DNA from: Ancylobacter sp. WKF20 | GTDB lineage: Bacteria; Pseudomonadota; Alphaproteobacteria; Rhizobiales; Xanthobacteraceae | Length of the DNA: 64,000 nucleotides | Direction: 5' to 3' | NCBI RefSeq assembly: GCF_029760895.1 | Contig: NZ_CP121679.1 | Coordinates: 1,860,001-1,924,000, forward strand | In this document: piece by piece, positions 24,710-32,622 of the stretch | Layout: each line of letters starts with the position of its first letter | Position numbering within the stretch: the stretch's first letter is position 1 | The notes under the pieces: generated by a model | What the model was told of the DNA's origin: nothing | The model's input: only the letters and a program-made list of their open reading frames with translations | The model's database searches: none | Position numbers and translations under genes: made by a program

Positions 24710-25141
24710 TCAGGCCACGGGGCGCGTGCGCGCGTGGCCCTTGATGACGGTCGCCGAGAGCGGCGTGGCGGTGCCGTGCGTGCCGGAGAAGTCGGCGAGC
24801 AGCTTGGTGTAGCGCTTGTTTCCGACGTACCCGACGCGGGTGACCGAGGGCGTGGCATGCTCGGCGGTGAGCGCCTTGACGATGCCGCCTGCGCCGACGC
24901 TGGCGATGCCCTGCACATCGTCGATGGTGACGGCGGAATAGGTCACGTCATCGTCGGAGTGCGTGAGCTTGAACTCGATCTTGTTCGTGCCGCTGAAGGT
25001 GATGCCACCGGCGCCGACATGGATCGCGAACATGGCCGAATCGAAACCCTTGAGGTCGATGGCGGCCGGGGTGTTGTCGGCGTTGTAGGCCGCCGGGGCG
25101 ATCACCGAGGCGACCGCGATATTGCTGATGATGTCCCGCAT
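24710..25141 (-). CDS. Probable head decoration/accessory protein
   Basis: 143 aa, beta-rich: DIISNIAVASVIAPAAYNADNTPAAIDLKGFDSAMFAIHVGAGG, then NKIEFKLTHSDDDVTYSAV and KRYTKLLADFSGTHGTATPLSATVIKGHAR. The pattern of short strands with a low charge and position just after the capsid gene suggest a capsid accessory or decoration protein; such a gene is common at this place in HK97-like modules. No catalytic motif. Confidence 0.65.
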   Translation of the reverse strand: MRDIISNIAVASVIAPAAYNADNTPAAIDLKGFDSAMFAIHVGAGGITFSGTNKIEFKLTHSDDDVTYSAVTIDDVQGIASVGAGGIVKALTAEHATPSVTRVGYVGNKRYTKLLADFSGTHGTATPLSATVIKGHARTRPVA

Positions 25142-25182
25142 CGCAGGATCCTCACTGTCTCGGGTGACGGGGAACGGCGGCC

Positions 25183-26355
25183 TTACGAGGCCGCCATCTT
25201 GAGCTTGCGGAGCGCCTTGGCCTGCACCACGGCCGCGCCGGTGCGGCGGGTCGCGTGAATGCGCGTCATGCCGTTGGTCGCGAGCAGGTACGGGTTGACG
25301 AGGATCGAGAGCGCCAGCCGGTCGACGATGCGATAGGCGGTCGCGAAGTCACCGAACATGATCGGGAAGGCGCCGGAGGCGACATCGGGCATGTCGACTG
25401 CTTCCGTCACCGGGCGGCCGAGGATCATCTCCGGCTGGCCGGCCTGATAGCTCGGCTGCCAGAGATAGTTGCCCTGACCATCCTTCAGCTTGCGGATGAC
25501 GGCGAGCGTGCCGCCGTTCATCAGCCAGGAGCCACGGGCGCGGTAAGCAGCCGGCAGCGCGTACATCAGGGTGACGAGCGCGTCCGCCGACAGGTTGGTG
25601 GCATGGCCATTGATGGTCTCGCCGATGCCGCTGGCCGTGAGCAGGCCCTCCGGCTCGAGCACGCCATTACCGGACACGAAGGCGAGGCCTTCCTTCTGGC
25701 CGAAATCCTCCGCGAGGGCGAGACGGACTTCCGCCTCGGCGGCGCCGCCGCTGTCGGCCAGGAGCTGGTTGCTCACATCCACATAGGTGTTCACCTCGCG
25801 GATCGGGATCTCGACCTGGCCGAAGCTCGGCTCGCTGCCCTCCTGCGCCTGCGTCTCGCCCTTCCACTTGGCGTTCGTGATGCCCGTGCGCTTGGGGTAG
25901 CTCACCGAGGGCGCCGAGGTCGTGCGGACGGTGGCGAGGGTGCGGATCGGCGAGAACTCGACCAGATCACGGATGAACTCGCTCGACATCTCCGCCGGCG
26001 CCAGGAAGCCGCCCTGCGGATCGCTGGAGACGGTCAGGGCCTTCAGCTCATCGGGGCCTGCCTCCTTGCCGTGGCGCAGATAGGCCGCAAAAGCCTTGCG
26101 TTCGACGCTCGGCTCTTCGGTGCCGCCCGAGCCGGCCGGACGGTTGCCCTTGGCTTCCAGCTTATCGAGACGCTCGGTGAGCTTTGTGACGGCGTCGCCG
26201 GGCGCAGCGGACTTCGTCTCCAGCGCCTTGAAACGCTCATCGACGGACTTGGACAGATCCTCGATGGCAGCCGTGACGACGGCGGCCGGATCGTCATTCT
26301 CGCCCTTCAGTTCCAGCGCGCCGGGCGCCAGCATGTGCAGGCAGGTGTGTTTCAT
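25183..26355 (-). CDS. HK97-family major capsid protein
   Basis: 390 aa from the ATG at 26355 (GGAG six bases upstream). N-terminal coiled-coil delta domain (AAIEDLSKSVDERFKALETK ... TKLTERLDKLEAKG, to about residue 100) is the scaffold cut off by the protease. The HK97 fold follows: GGFLAPAEMSSEFIRDLVEFSPIRTLATVRTT, YPKRTGITNAKWKGETQAQEG, WLMNGGTLAVIRKLKDGQGNYLW, LGRPVTEAVDMPD and FGDFATAYRIVDR. Full length, no frameshift. Confidence 0.95.
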   Translation of the reverse strand: MKHTCLHMLAPGALELKGENDDPAAVVTAAIEDLSKSVDERFKALETKSAAPGDAVTKLTERLDKLEAKGNRPAGSGGTEEPSVERKAFAAYLRHGKEAGPDELKALTVSSDPQGGFLAPAEMSSEFIRDLVEFSPIRTLATVRTTSAPSVSYPKRTGITNAKWKGETQAQEGSEPSFGQVEIPIREVNTYVDVSNQLLADSGGAAEAEVRLALAEDFGQKEGLAFVSGNGVLEPEGLLTASGIGETINGHATNLSADALVTLMYALPAAYRARGSWLMNGGTLAVIRKLKDGQGNYLWQPSYQAGQPEMILGRPVTEAVDMPDVASGAFPIMFGDFATAYRIVDRLALSILVNPYLLATNGMTRIHATRRTGAAVVQAKALRKLKMAAS

Positions 26356-26356
26356 A

Positions 26357-26860
26357 TCAAGCTCCACGGATAACCGCGCTGGCGCGGCGAAGGGTTTCGA
26401 CCAGGGCGAATGCCGCGGCCGCAGACTTGGCGCCGGTGATCCGCGCGCCGGGATGCATGGGCAGGGTGACGAGGCTGACTTCGTAGAGATCGAGCGCCTT
26501 GATCGAGCGCCCGCCGCCAGGCCGGGCTGCCGCCTTCCGGGTGACGAATCCGATGGACAGGCCGCCGAGGCCGCCCGCCTTCACCAGTGCCCGCACCTCA
26601 CGGGCACGGGGCAGGTCGTCGACGAGCAGCCGGCCGGTGACGTGAAACCCGTCCGCCGTTTCCTCGGCGCGCTCCCACACGCCCACGGGGTCGTTCATGT
26701 TGTGGCCGAAGAGCATCGGCAGCGGCAGCTTGAGACCCTTGAAGGCACCGGGCTCGATCATGTCGCCGACGCGATCCGGCGCGCCGAACTTCCACGCCAG
26801 GCCGGAAATCGCCCCGGCCTCATCGGCGAGGATCTTGGTCTCGACGAAGACGTGCTCCAT
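26357..26860 (-). CDS. HK97-family prohead protease (S78)
   Basis: 167 aa. VETKILADEAGAISGLAWKFG, LPMLFGHNMNDPVGVWERA with the catalytic His, and LGGLSIGFVTRKA with the catalytic Ser, then IKALDLYEVSLVTLPMHPGARI. Matures capsids by removing the delta domain. Its stop is just before the capsid ATG; its ATG overlaps the portal stop. Intact. Confidence 0.93.
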   Translation of the reverse strand: MEHVFVETKILADEAGAISGLAWKFGAPDRVGDMIEPGAFKGLKLPLPMLFGHNMNDPVGVWERAEETADGFHVTGRLLVDDLPRAREVRALVKAGGLGGLSIGFVTRKAAARPGGGRSIKALDLYEVSLVTLPMHPGARITGAKSAAAAFALVETLRRASAVIRGA

Positions 26861-28047
26861 CAGGGCGCTCCACTGTCGGCGCCGGCGCCGCCGGGTTGGC
26901 TGCTGCCGGTGTTCGGATTGGCGTACTCCTCGCCCCCGGCGCGCGGCGCCAGATCGAGCCAGGACCGGCCCTCATTGGGGTTCAGCACACGCGACGAAAT
27001 CAGGCTGGAAATGGCCGTGGCGCGCTCGGTGAGGCTGGCGCGGGTGAGGTCATCGCGGTCGAACAGCACGACGTAGTCGCGCCGCTCTTCCGGCGAGAAC
27101 AGAGCGCGGCGCAGGGCACCCTCAAGGGCGCGCAGCCACGGCTCCAGCGAATAGGTCAGGAACTCCTTGCCCATCTGCTCGGAGTTGGCCCAGGTGGCGC
27201 GATCAAGCTCATAGATCATCGAGGGCGGTACGCGGAAAGCGCGGGCGATCTCGACAATCTGGAAGGTGCGCAGCTCGAGAAATTGGGCGTCGGTCGACGC
27301 CAGTGTGAGCTGCTGATACTCGGCGCCGCCCTCCACAATGGCCGTGCCGCCGGACTTGCCGGCGCCGTGCGCGAGCTGCCACGCCTCACGAATGCGCTTC
27401 AGCGCATCCGGGGACGTGCGATCCTTGAGAGACAGGACACCGGACGGCCGGGCACCATCCTTGAAGAGCCGGCCGGCGTGCCCCTCCATGAACTTCGCCA
27501 CGCCAATGGCGTCAGCCGCAAGCGACAAAGGACAGCGTGAGAAGGGCGAGCGAAGATGCACCACATCGTCGGCGGACACCGGCACGTTGTTGATGCGGAA
27601 GCTGGGCTCGAGCCGGCCATCACCGGAGTAGTCGACAACGAAGTGCGGCGTGTCATAGCGCACGATCTCGATGACGCGCCCGTCGACCTTGTTCGCCAGC
27701 GCCAGCGCGCCCTTATCGGTGATCAGCGCCGCCGCCACCATGTCGCGGACCAGGCTGAAGGTGTCCGACCAGTCGTTGGGGCGATCCTCAAGAAGCTTCG
27801 CCACCGGGTGATCGGGCGCATCGGCCAAGGTGTCGCCGACGCGGCGCATCACCTTCAGCTCGAGGCAGGCGGCAGCTTCGGAAATCAGCCGGATGGCGGA
27901 CTGAACTGCCGGGACGGTGAGCGCCTGCGCCATCCCCACCGACAGGCCCGACGGCAGCGCGCCGAAGACGGCCTGCAGCTCGGCATCGGGTGCCGAGAGG
28001 CTCTTCTTCGTCAGCCCTGCCATCAGGTTGCGGATGCTCCACGACAC
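26860..28047 (-). CDS. HK97-family portal protein
   Basis: 395 aa, GTG start with AAGGAGAG upstream. Typical blocks: VPAVQSAIRLISEAAACLELKVMRR, DHPVAKLLEDRPNDWSDTFSLVRDMVAAALITDKGALAL, ADDVVHLRSPF, GGTAIVEGGAEYQQLTL, LELRTFQIVEIARAFRVPPSMIYELDRATWANSEQMGKEFLTYSLEPWLRALEGALRRAL, and LDLAPRAGGEEY. Forms the ring through which DNA enters. First gene of the head operon. Confidence 0.95.
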   Translation of the reverse strand: MSWSIRNLMAGLTKKSLSAPDAELQAVFGALPSGLSVGMAQALTVPAVQSAIRLISEAAACLELKVMRRVGDTLADAPDHPVAKLLEDRPNDWSDTFSLVRDMVAAALITDKGALALANKVDGRVIEIVRYDTPHFVVDYSGDGRLEPSFRINNVPVSADDVVHLRSPFSRCPLSLAADAIGVAKFMEGHAGRLFKDGARPSGVLSLKDRTSPDALKRIREAWQLAHGAGKSGGTAIVEGGAEYQQLTLASTDAQFLELRTFQIVEIARAFRVPPSMIYELDRATWANSEQMGKEFLTYSLEPWLRALEGALRRALFSPEERRDYVVLFDRDDLTRASLTERATAISSLISSRVLNPNEGRSWLDLAPRAGGEEYANPNTGSSQPGGAGADSGAP

Positions 28048-28295
28048 CGAACGGCTCTCCTTCCTGTAATTAACCCATTGATTAAAAAGCCTATTTCGCC
28101 TCTATCTCGCACGATGTGGGGAGCGCCGGTCCCGACGAGCGGGCAAAAGTCGGCAACCACCCCCCGGTCCCTAGTGAACTGGGTAGGCTTCCACGTGCTT
28201 GATGATGAGAAGTGGCTTCATCGAGTATTTTATGCGCTCTACGCGCGACACTCGACCAGCCCGCTACTTGCGCAAACTTGCGCGTTTTTGAGCAA

Positions 28296-28937
28296 CTAAC
28301 GCCTATGCTCGCCGATCCACGATCTCCAAGCGGGATCCGCGATCTCAATCATGTTCGGACCAGGCGGCAGCGACTGCCGACGCTCACGGATGACACCACG
28401 GTGCCGAGCCAACCTGAGAGCATCTTCAACGGTCGTTCGGCCAAGCGCGGTGCGGTGCATCAGCTCGCGCCGCGACACCGCGGCTCGCAGGCTCCCCGGC
28501 ATCATCTGCACCAGGGCCGACAGCACACGTGCCTGACTGACGGTGAACATGCCTTCGGCAAGAGGAGGCAGCGCGGGCGAAGGCGCAATGAATCCTCCCT
28601 TGTTCTGCTCTATCCATCCTCGCCAAGCTGGATGGATTATCTCGACGATGTTCCCGCACGCGCCGGTCGGATGGCGGCTCTCTCGGGTTAACCCAAGCTG
28701 CCGCGCCAGCCGCATAGCATCCTCGACCACCGTTCGGCCAAGGCCGGTGCTTCGCATGAGATCGCGCCGTGACACCTCGGCCCGCAGAGACGGCATCAGG
28801 AACCGCAGCAGAGCCGCCATGACAAGACCTTGGCTACATGTGAAGGCGGGCCTCATGCTCGGAGGCAGCTCGGGAGCCGATGTTTCCGACAATGGGCGGC
28901 CGGCTCGTCGGGAAGGCACGCCCTCAACCGTGAGCAT
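28296..28937 (-). CDS. Protein with two tandem winged-helix domains
   Basis: 213 aa, ATG at 28937 with GGAGG upstream. Two copies of the same domain: residues about 32-110 (FTCSQGLVMAALLRFL, SRRDLMRSTGLGRTVVEDAMRLARQLGL, IVEIIHPAWRGWI) and about 128-208 (FTVSQARVLSALVQMM, SRRELMHRTALGRTTVEDALRLARHRGV, MIEIADPAWRSWI). A third, more distant copy is in the upstream gene. Winged-helix proteins next to attR of islands may bind replication origins or control genes; function unknown. It overlaps the upstream gene by 14 bases. Confidence 0.75.
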   Translation of the reverse strand: MLTVEGVPSRRAGRPLSETSAPELPPSMRPAFTCSQGLVMAALLRFLMPSLRAEVSRRDLMRSTGLGRTVVEDAMRLARQLGLTRESRHPTGACGNIVEIIHPAWRGWIEQNKGGFIAPSPALPPLAEGMFTVSQARVLSALVQMMPGSLRAAVSRRELMHRTALGRTTVEDALRLARHRGVIRERRQSLPPGPNMIEIADPAWRSWIGEHRR

Positions 28938-29649
28938 AACGCGTCCTCCGCTCCATCCCAGCACGGCCGAAAGGGGGAAAACCACCTGCCCTACCTCCTT
29001 TATTGAAGGCCTCTTCTCCTTCTATGATCTTCGTGGGGTTCAGAATTTTGGACCGCGCAACCGATTTGGACCCTGTCGGCTTGTGAGCCGTAGGGCCGCG
29101 CTTGAGCCACGCCAGCCACTCTGCCGATACGATCTCGATCATGTTCGGCAGGCTCTTCGCCCCACGGCGAGGGCGATAAGTCACCTTGATCAAGCCCAGC
29201 CGACGCGCCTCGTGCAGCGCGTTCTGAACGGAGGTGCGGCAGACGCCGGCAAGAGCCGCGATCTTATCGATAGGCAGATCACACACGCCGCGGTGCTTCA
29301 CCTCACCCGCGAGAACTGCGAGCACAGCTCGCTCGGCTTCAGTGAAGCAGCCACGGAGCTTGTCCGGCATTGCGCCCGAGCCGCCCAAGGAGCGCCGCCG
29401 TTGGCGAGATGCCTCGCGGTCTGGTGATACCTGTCGACGGCGGGGCACCAACCGAGACATGGCCCGCAGGGCACGGCCAGCCGAAGGAGGGCTGGGAGAT
29501 CGCCGAAGCGAGCTGCGCCGTCCCTCAATAAGGACGGAGAGAGCGCTCGCATCGTCATCGCTCAGGTGACCAGATCCATGCAGGCGCCACAGTTGGCGAG
29601 AGATGTCATCCAGTCCCTCGATGCCAGTCAGGCTGATCGCGTCGCGCAT
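28924..29649 (-). CDS. Winged-helix protein beside attR
   Basis: 241 aa from the ATG at 29649; a longer frame from a TTG at 29790 would begin inside the attR core. Residues 1-90 contain a helical region (LTGIEGLDDISRQLWRLHGSGHLSDDDASAL) and an arginine-rich linker. The DNA-binding domain FTEAERAVLAVLAGEV..LPIDKIAALAGVCRTSVQNALHEARRLGLIKV..LPNMIEIVSAEWLAWLKR matches those in the downstream gene. Such helix-turn-helix proteins occur in alphaproteobacterial islands and plasmids; a role in replication or regulation is inference. Confidence 0.65.
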   Translation of the reverse strand: MRDAISLTGIEGLDDISRQLWRLHGSGHLSDDDASALSVLIEGRRSSLRRSPSPPSAGRALRAMSRLVPRRRQVSPDREASRQRRRSLGGSGAMPDKLRGCFTEAERAVLAVLAGEVKHRGVCDLPIDKIAALAGVCRTSVQNALHEARRLGLIKVTYRPRRGAKSLPNMIEIVSAEWLAWLKRGPTAHKPTGSKSVARSKILNPTKIIEGEEAFNKGGRAGGFPPFGRAGMERRTRYAHG

Positions 29650-29773
29650 CTTGGCAACAGCGCCGGTGGAGCCAGAAAATGGGACAAGGTCGGTTGTATC
29701 GCGACCAGAAACGTTGAGTTTCTCAGTCGTCCCAAATCGGCCTAAAGCGTTGCCAAGGCTAAGAGCGGCGCGG

Positions 29774-29789
29774 CCTACCGGGCCCACCA
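29774..29789. repeat. attR core of the island
   Basis: Second copy of CCTACCGGGCCCACCA, in the same orientation as at 12550-12565. Bases on both sides differ from those around attL, so the shared core is exactly 16 bp. Confidence 0.9.
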
Positions 29790-29959
29790 AGACATTCTTC
29801 CATCAATCCAGCGGTCTTCCCGCCATGCCGCGTTCCGAACTGGCAGGGTGGCGAGATCTCGTGCACGGCGCCATCCGCGATCTGCGGCGCCTCCTTGCCG
29901 CACGCACGCCGCAATAGTCCGGTCAGTTTTGCGGGCCAGTGAGGAGCTTTCGACACGCG

Positions 29960-30937
29960 ATGCCGCGAAATCCCTATTATCGCGGCCCGGCCAGCGATCA
30001 TTTCGATGGGACCCGCTTCTTCAATGCCGGCGGCTCCACGGACAGATCCTTGCGCGACGTGCTGCGCTGGCGGCTCTCCTCGCGCTTTGCGCGCTGGCCG
30101 GCGCGGGTGGACGTCTCGCCCGCCGTGCCACAGCCACGCGTCCCCGAATGCGTCGTCACCATGGTCGGCCATGCGACGGTGCTGATCCAGGTCGCGGGCC
30201 TGAACATTCTGACCGACCCGGTCTGGTCGGAGCGAGCGAGCCCGGTGGGCTTTGCCGGGCCGAAGCGCGTCACCCCGCCCGGCATCCGCTTCGACGACCT
30301 GCCGCCCATCGACGCCGTGCTGCTCTCACACAGCCATTACGACCATCTCGACCTGCGGACGTTGAGCCGGTTGCATCGACGCGACAAGCCGCTGCTCGTC
30401 ACGCCGCTGGGCAACGACACCATCGTGCGCCGGACCATCCCGGACGTCCGTGCCATCGTTGGCGACTGGGGCGCGCAGGTTGAGATTGCCGGCAATGTCA
30501 CCGTCTCCCTCGTCCCCGCCAATCACTGGTCGGCGCGCGGCACGCGGGATCGGCGCATGTCGCTCTGGAGCGGCTTCATGCTGCGCACACCGAAGACGCT
30601 GATCTATTTCGCCGGCGACACCGGCTATGGCGATGGCGAGATCTTCCGCCGGATGCGGCACGATCACGGTGCCCCGGACCTCGCCTTGCTGCCGATCGGC
30701 GCCTATGCGCCGCGCTGGTTCATGGAGCCGCAGCATGCCGACCCGGCGGAAGCGGTGCGGATCATGCGCGACGTCGAGGCGCGGCAGGCCATCGCCATTC
30801 ACTGGGGATGCTTCCAGTTGACCGACGAACCGCGCGAGGAGCCGCCCCAGAAGCTTCAGGAGGCCCTCGCCGCACACGGCATCGCGCCGGAACGCTTCCG
30901 GGCGCTGGAAGCCGGCGCAGTCCTGGAGCTGTCCTGA
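29960..30937 (+). CDS. MBL-fold metal-dependent hydrolase, NAPE-PLD/UlaG-like
   Basis: 325 aa. VTMVGHATVLIQVAGLNILTDPVWSERASPVGFAGPKR followed by the metal-binding LLSHSHYDHLD, ANHWSARG, YFAGDTGYGDGE, LLPIGAYAPRWFMEPQHADPAEAV and AIAIHWGCFQL gives the metallo-beta-lactamase fold of the NAPE-phospholipase D group. The ATG at 29960 (MPRNPYYRGP) is chosen; GAGGAG lies 13 bases before. Likely hydrolyses a phospholipid or related ester, not a beta-lactam; substrate unknown. First host gene after the island. Confidence 0.9.
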   Translation: MPRNPYYRGPASDHFDGTRFFNAGGSTDRSLRDVLRWRLSSRFARWPARVDVSPAVPQPRVPECVVTMVGHATVLIQVAGLNILTDPVWSERASPVGFAGPKRVTPPGIRFDDLPPIDAVLLSHSHYDHLDLRTLSRLHRRDKPLLVTPLGNDTIVRRTIPDVRAIVGDWGAQVEIAGNVTVSLVPANHWSARGTRDRRMSLWSGFMLRTPKTLIYFAGDTGYGDGEIFRRMRHDHGAPDLALLPIGAYAPRWFMEPQHADPAEAVRIMRDVEARQAIAIHWGCFQLTDEPREEPPQKLQEALAAHGIAPERFRALEAGAVLELS

Positions 30938-30967
30938 GCGGCAGAAGGACCGAAGCCGTGCCGGGCG

Positions 30968-31753
30968 TCAGCCGAGCGGCACCGCGACCTGCCCGCCCCG
31001 CCCGTCAGGAAGCACATCCATCGGCACGCCATAGATCCGGCCGAGCGTCTGCGGCGTGAGAATGTCCGCGGCAGCTCCTCGCGCCAGCAGCTTGCCGCCA
31101 TGCAGCGCGACGATGTCGTCGCAGAAGCGGGCGGCCATGTTCACATCATGCAGCACCACGATCACGCCGGTTCCCCGCTCGCGACAGAGGCGGCGGATCA
31201 AGGCGAGCACCTCGATCTGGTGGGCGATGTCGAGCGCGGAGATCGGCTCGTCGAGCAGCAGGCAGCCGGCGTCCTGCGCGACCAGCATGGCGAGCCAGAC
31301 ACGCTGGCGCTCGCCGCCGGAGAGCGTGTCGACCATCCGGTCGGCGAAGGCGCCGGTGTCGGTGAGCGCGATGGCGTCGTCGACCTTCTGCCGGTCCTGC
31401 GCGGTAAAGCGTCCAAGCGCGCCGTGCCAGGGATAGCGGCCGAGGGCGACCAGCTCGCGCGTCCTCATGCTGCCGGTGGCGGGAGTAGCCTGCGGGAGAT
31501 AGGCGACGCGGCGGGCGAGTGCCCGCGCGCCCCACTGCGCCAGCGGGACACCCTCGAACCGGATCGCCCCGCCCGTGGGCAGTTGCTGGCGGCCGAGCAG
31601 TTTTAGAAGCGTCGACTTGCCCGATCCATTATGGCCGATCAGCCCGACCACGCGCCCGGCCGGCACAGTGAGGCTGAGCGGGTGCAGCAGGGTGCGGCCC
31701 TCGACGGCGAAGGCGGCGTCGGCAAGCTCGAACAGAGGCGTCGCGGCCGTCAT
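30968..31753 (-). CDS. fhuC: Ferric siderophore ABC transporter ATP-binding protein (FhuC-like)
   Basis: 261 aa. GLIGHNGSGKSTLLKLL (Walker A), VDTLSGGERQRVWLAMLVAQD (ABC signature), CLLLDEPISALDIAHQ (Walker B, D-loop) and VIVVLHDVNMAARFCDDIVAL (H-loop). The FecE/FhuC subgroup pattern DIAHQIEVL is present. Energises uptake through the FhuB-like permease. Last gene of the operon; ATG overlaps the esterase gene as ATGA. Confidence 0.93.
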   Translation of the reverse strand: MTAATPLFELADAAFAVEGRTLLHPLSLTVPAGRVVGLIGHNGSGKSTLLKLLGRQQLPTGGAIRFEGVPLAQWGARALARRVAYLPQATPATGSMRTRELVALGRYPWHGALGRFTAQDRQKVDDAIALTDTGAFADRMVDTLSGGERQRVWLAMLVAQDAGCLLLDEPISALDIAHQIEVLALIRRLCRERGTGVIVVLHDVNMAARFCDDIVALHGGKLLARGAAADILTPQTLGRIYGVPMDVLPDGRGGQVAVPLG

Positions 31754-32622
31754 GCGCGCTCCCGGTTGAAGGCAAAGCGGATGGCGTGGTTCACGCAGGC
31801 GGGGATGACGGACATGTGCGTCTCGCCGGGCACGAGGACGTAGTCGGTAGCCAGCCCCGGCACCAGCGCGAGGCGTTCGGCCATCAGCCGCGTATTGTCG
31901 ACGATGCGGCTCTCCTCGAAGGAGGCCAGTCGCTTCGCCTCGTCCAACGCGCCGATCTGGAACGGCGCGAGTTTCTGCTCATACTCGCCGACAATGAGCA
32001 GCACGCGCCCGGCGCGCGGCGTGGGTTCCGCGATGAAGGCCTGCGCGGCCTCGACAATGCCGGCGCCCTCCCACCAGATGGCGGGGCTGGCGGAGATCCA
32101 CCGCTGGAACGCCTGCGGTCGCCGGAACAGGGCGTGCAGCACGAACAGCCCGCCGAAGGAATGACCGAGAATCGCCTGCCGCTGGGCATTGATCGGCAGT
32201 CGCCGGGCGATCTCGGGCTTCAGCACCTCCTCGATGAAGGCGAGGAATTCGTCCGCCCCGCCCGTGCAGACAGGCGGACCATCCGGCGTGTGCGGGGGGT
32301 AGGTCTCGCCGGGCGGCGGGCCCATATCCCAGGAGCGGCGCACGCTGTCATAGGCGCCTTCGGTCGGGTAGCCGATGCCGACCATCACGCCCCATTCGAC
32401 CCCGGTGCCACGCGGATAGGCCGCCTGCACGCGCATCATGTCGGCCGCCGTGCCCGCCACCGCGTTGGCGTCGAGATAATACAGCACCGGCCAGCCCTCG
32501 GCCGGCGCCTCGCCCGGCGGGCAGTAAAGGAAGATGCGCCAGGGCGGCCCACCGGCGGGCGACGCGATGTCGAAGATCTGCGTGTCGGGGATCAGAGCGG
32601 GGGTCAGCAGGTCGCTGGTCAT
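31750..32622 (-). CDS. Alpha/beta hydrolase, siderophore esterase (IroE/Fes/EstB-like)
   Basis: 290 aa. WRIFLYCPPGEAPAEGWPVLYYLDANAV and the nucleophile elbow ILGHSFGGLFVLHALFRRPQAFQRWISASPAIWW, with TDYVLVPGETHMSVIPACVNHAIRF holding the His. This is the esterase_D/IroE layout, which cleaves ester-linked siderophores (enterobactin, salmochelin or triacetylfusarinine) to release iron. No signal peptide, so cytoplasmic. Overlaps fhuB-like and fhuC-like genes by ATGA on both sides, hence one operon. Confidence 0.88.
   Translation of the reverse strand: MTSDLLTPALIPDTQIFDIASPAGGPPWRIFLYCPPGEAPAEGWPVLYYLDANAVAGTAADMMRVQAAYPRGTGVEWGVMVGIGYPTEGAYDSVRRSWDMGPPPGETYPPHTPDGPPVCTGGADEFLAFIEEVLKPEIARRLPINAQRQAILGHSFGGLFVLHALFRRPQAFQRWISASPAIWWEGAGIVEAAQAFIAEPTPRAGRVLLIVGEYEQKLAPFQIGALDEAKRLASFEESRIVDNTRLMAERLALVPGLATDYVLVPGETHMSVIPACVNHAIRFAFNRERA

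Larger units (their letters stand above)
12550..29789. mobile_element. 17.2-kb integrated island, capsid-forming PICI-like or reduced prophage
   Basis: Bounded by 16-bp direct repeats of the tRNA 3' end, with a tyrosine integrase beside attL. Contains a divergent early control region, two AT-rich cargo blocks, a complete capsid/packaging set (portal, S78 protease, HK97 capsid, connector, HNH, TerS, TerL) and a tandem winged-helix pair beside attR. Tail, baseplate, lysis and replication genes are absent; only a frameshifted tape-measure scrap remains. Size, content and the order head genes-HNH-TerS-TerL fit what is known of capsid-forming phage-inducible chromosomal islands, which borrow tails from a helper phage. 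A prophage that lost its tail genes is the alternative. Confidence 0.85.

Noticed and set aside
21832..28047. Gene transfer agent instead of a phage-type module
   Set aside because: An att-flanked integrase-bearing element with a P27 TerS and HNH does not fit the conserved RcGTA order and lacks all tail genes of GTAs.
29825..29917. Short rightward frame just outside attR
   Set aside because: Only 30 codons, no RBS or recognised product; could be a trace of a gene cut by insertion but cannot be supported.
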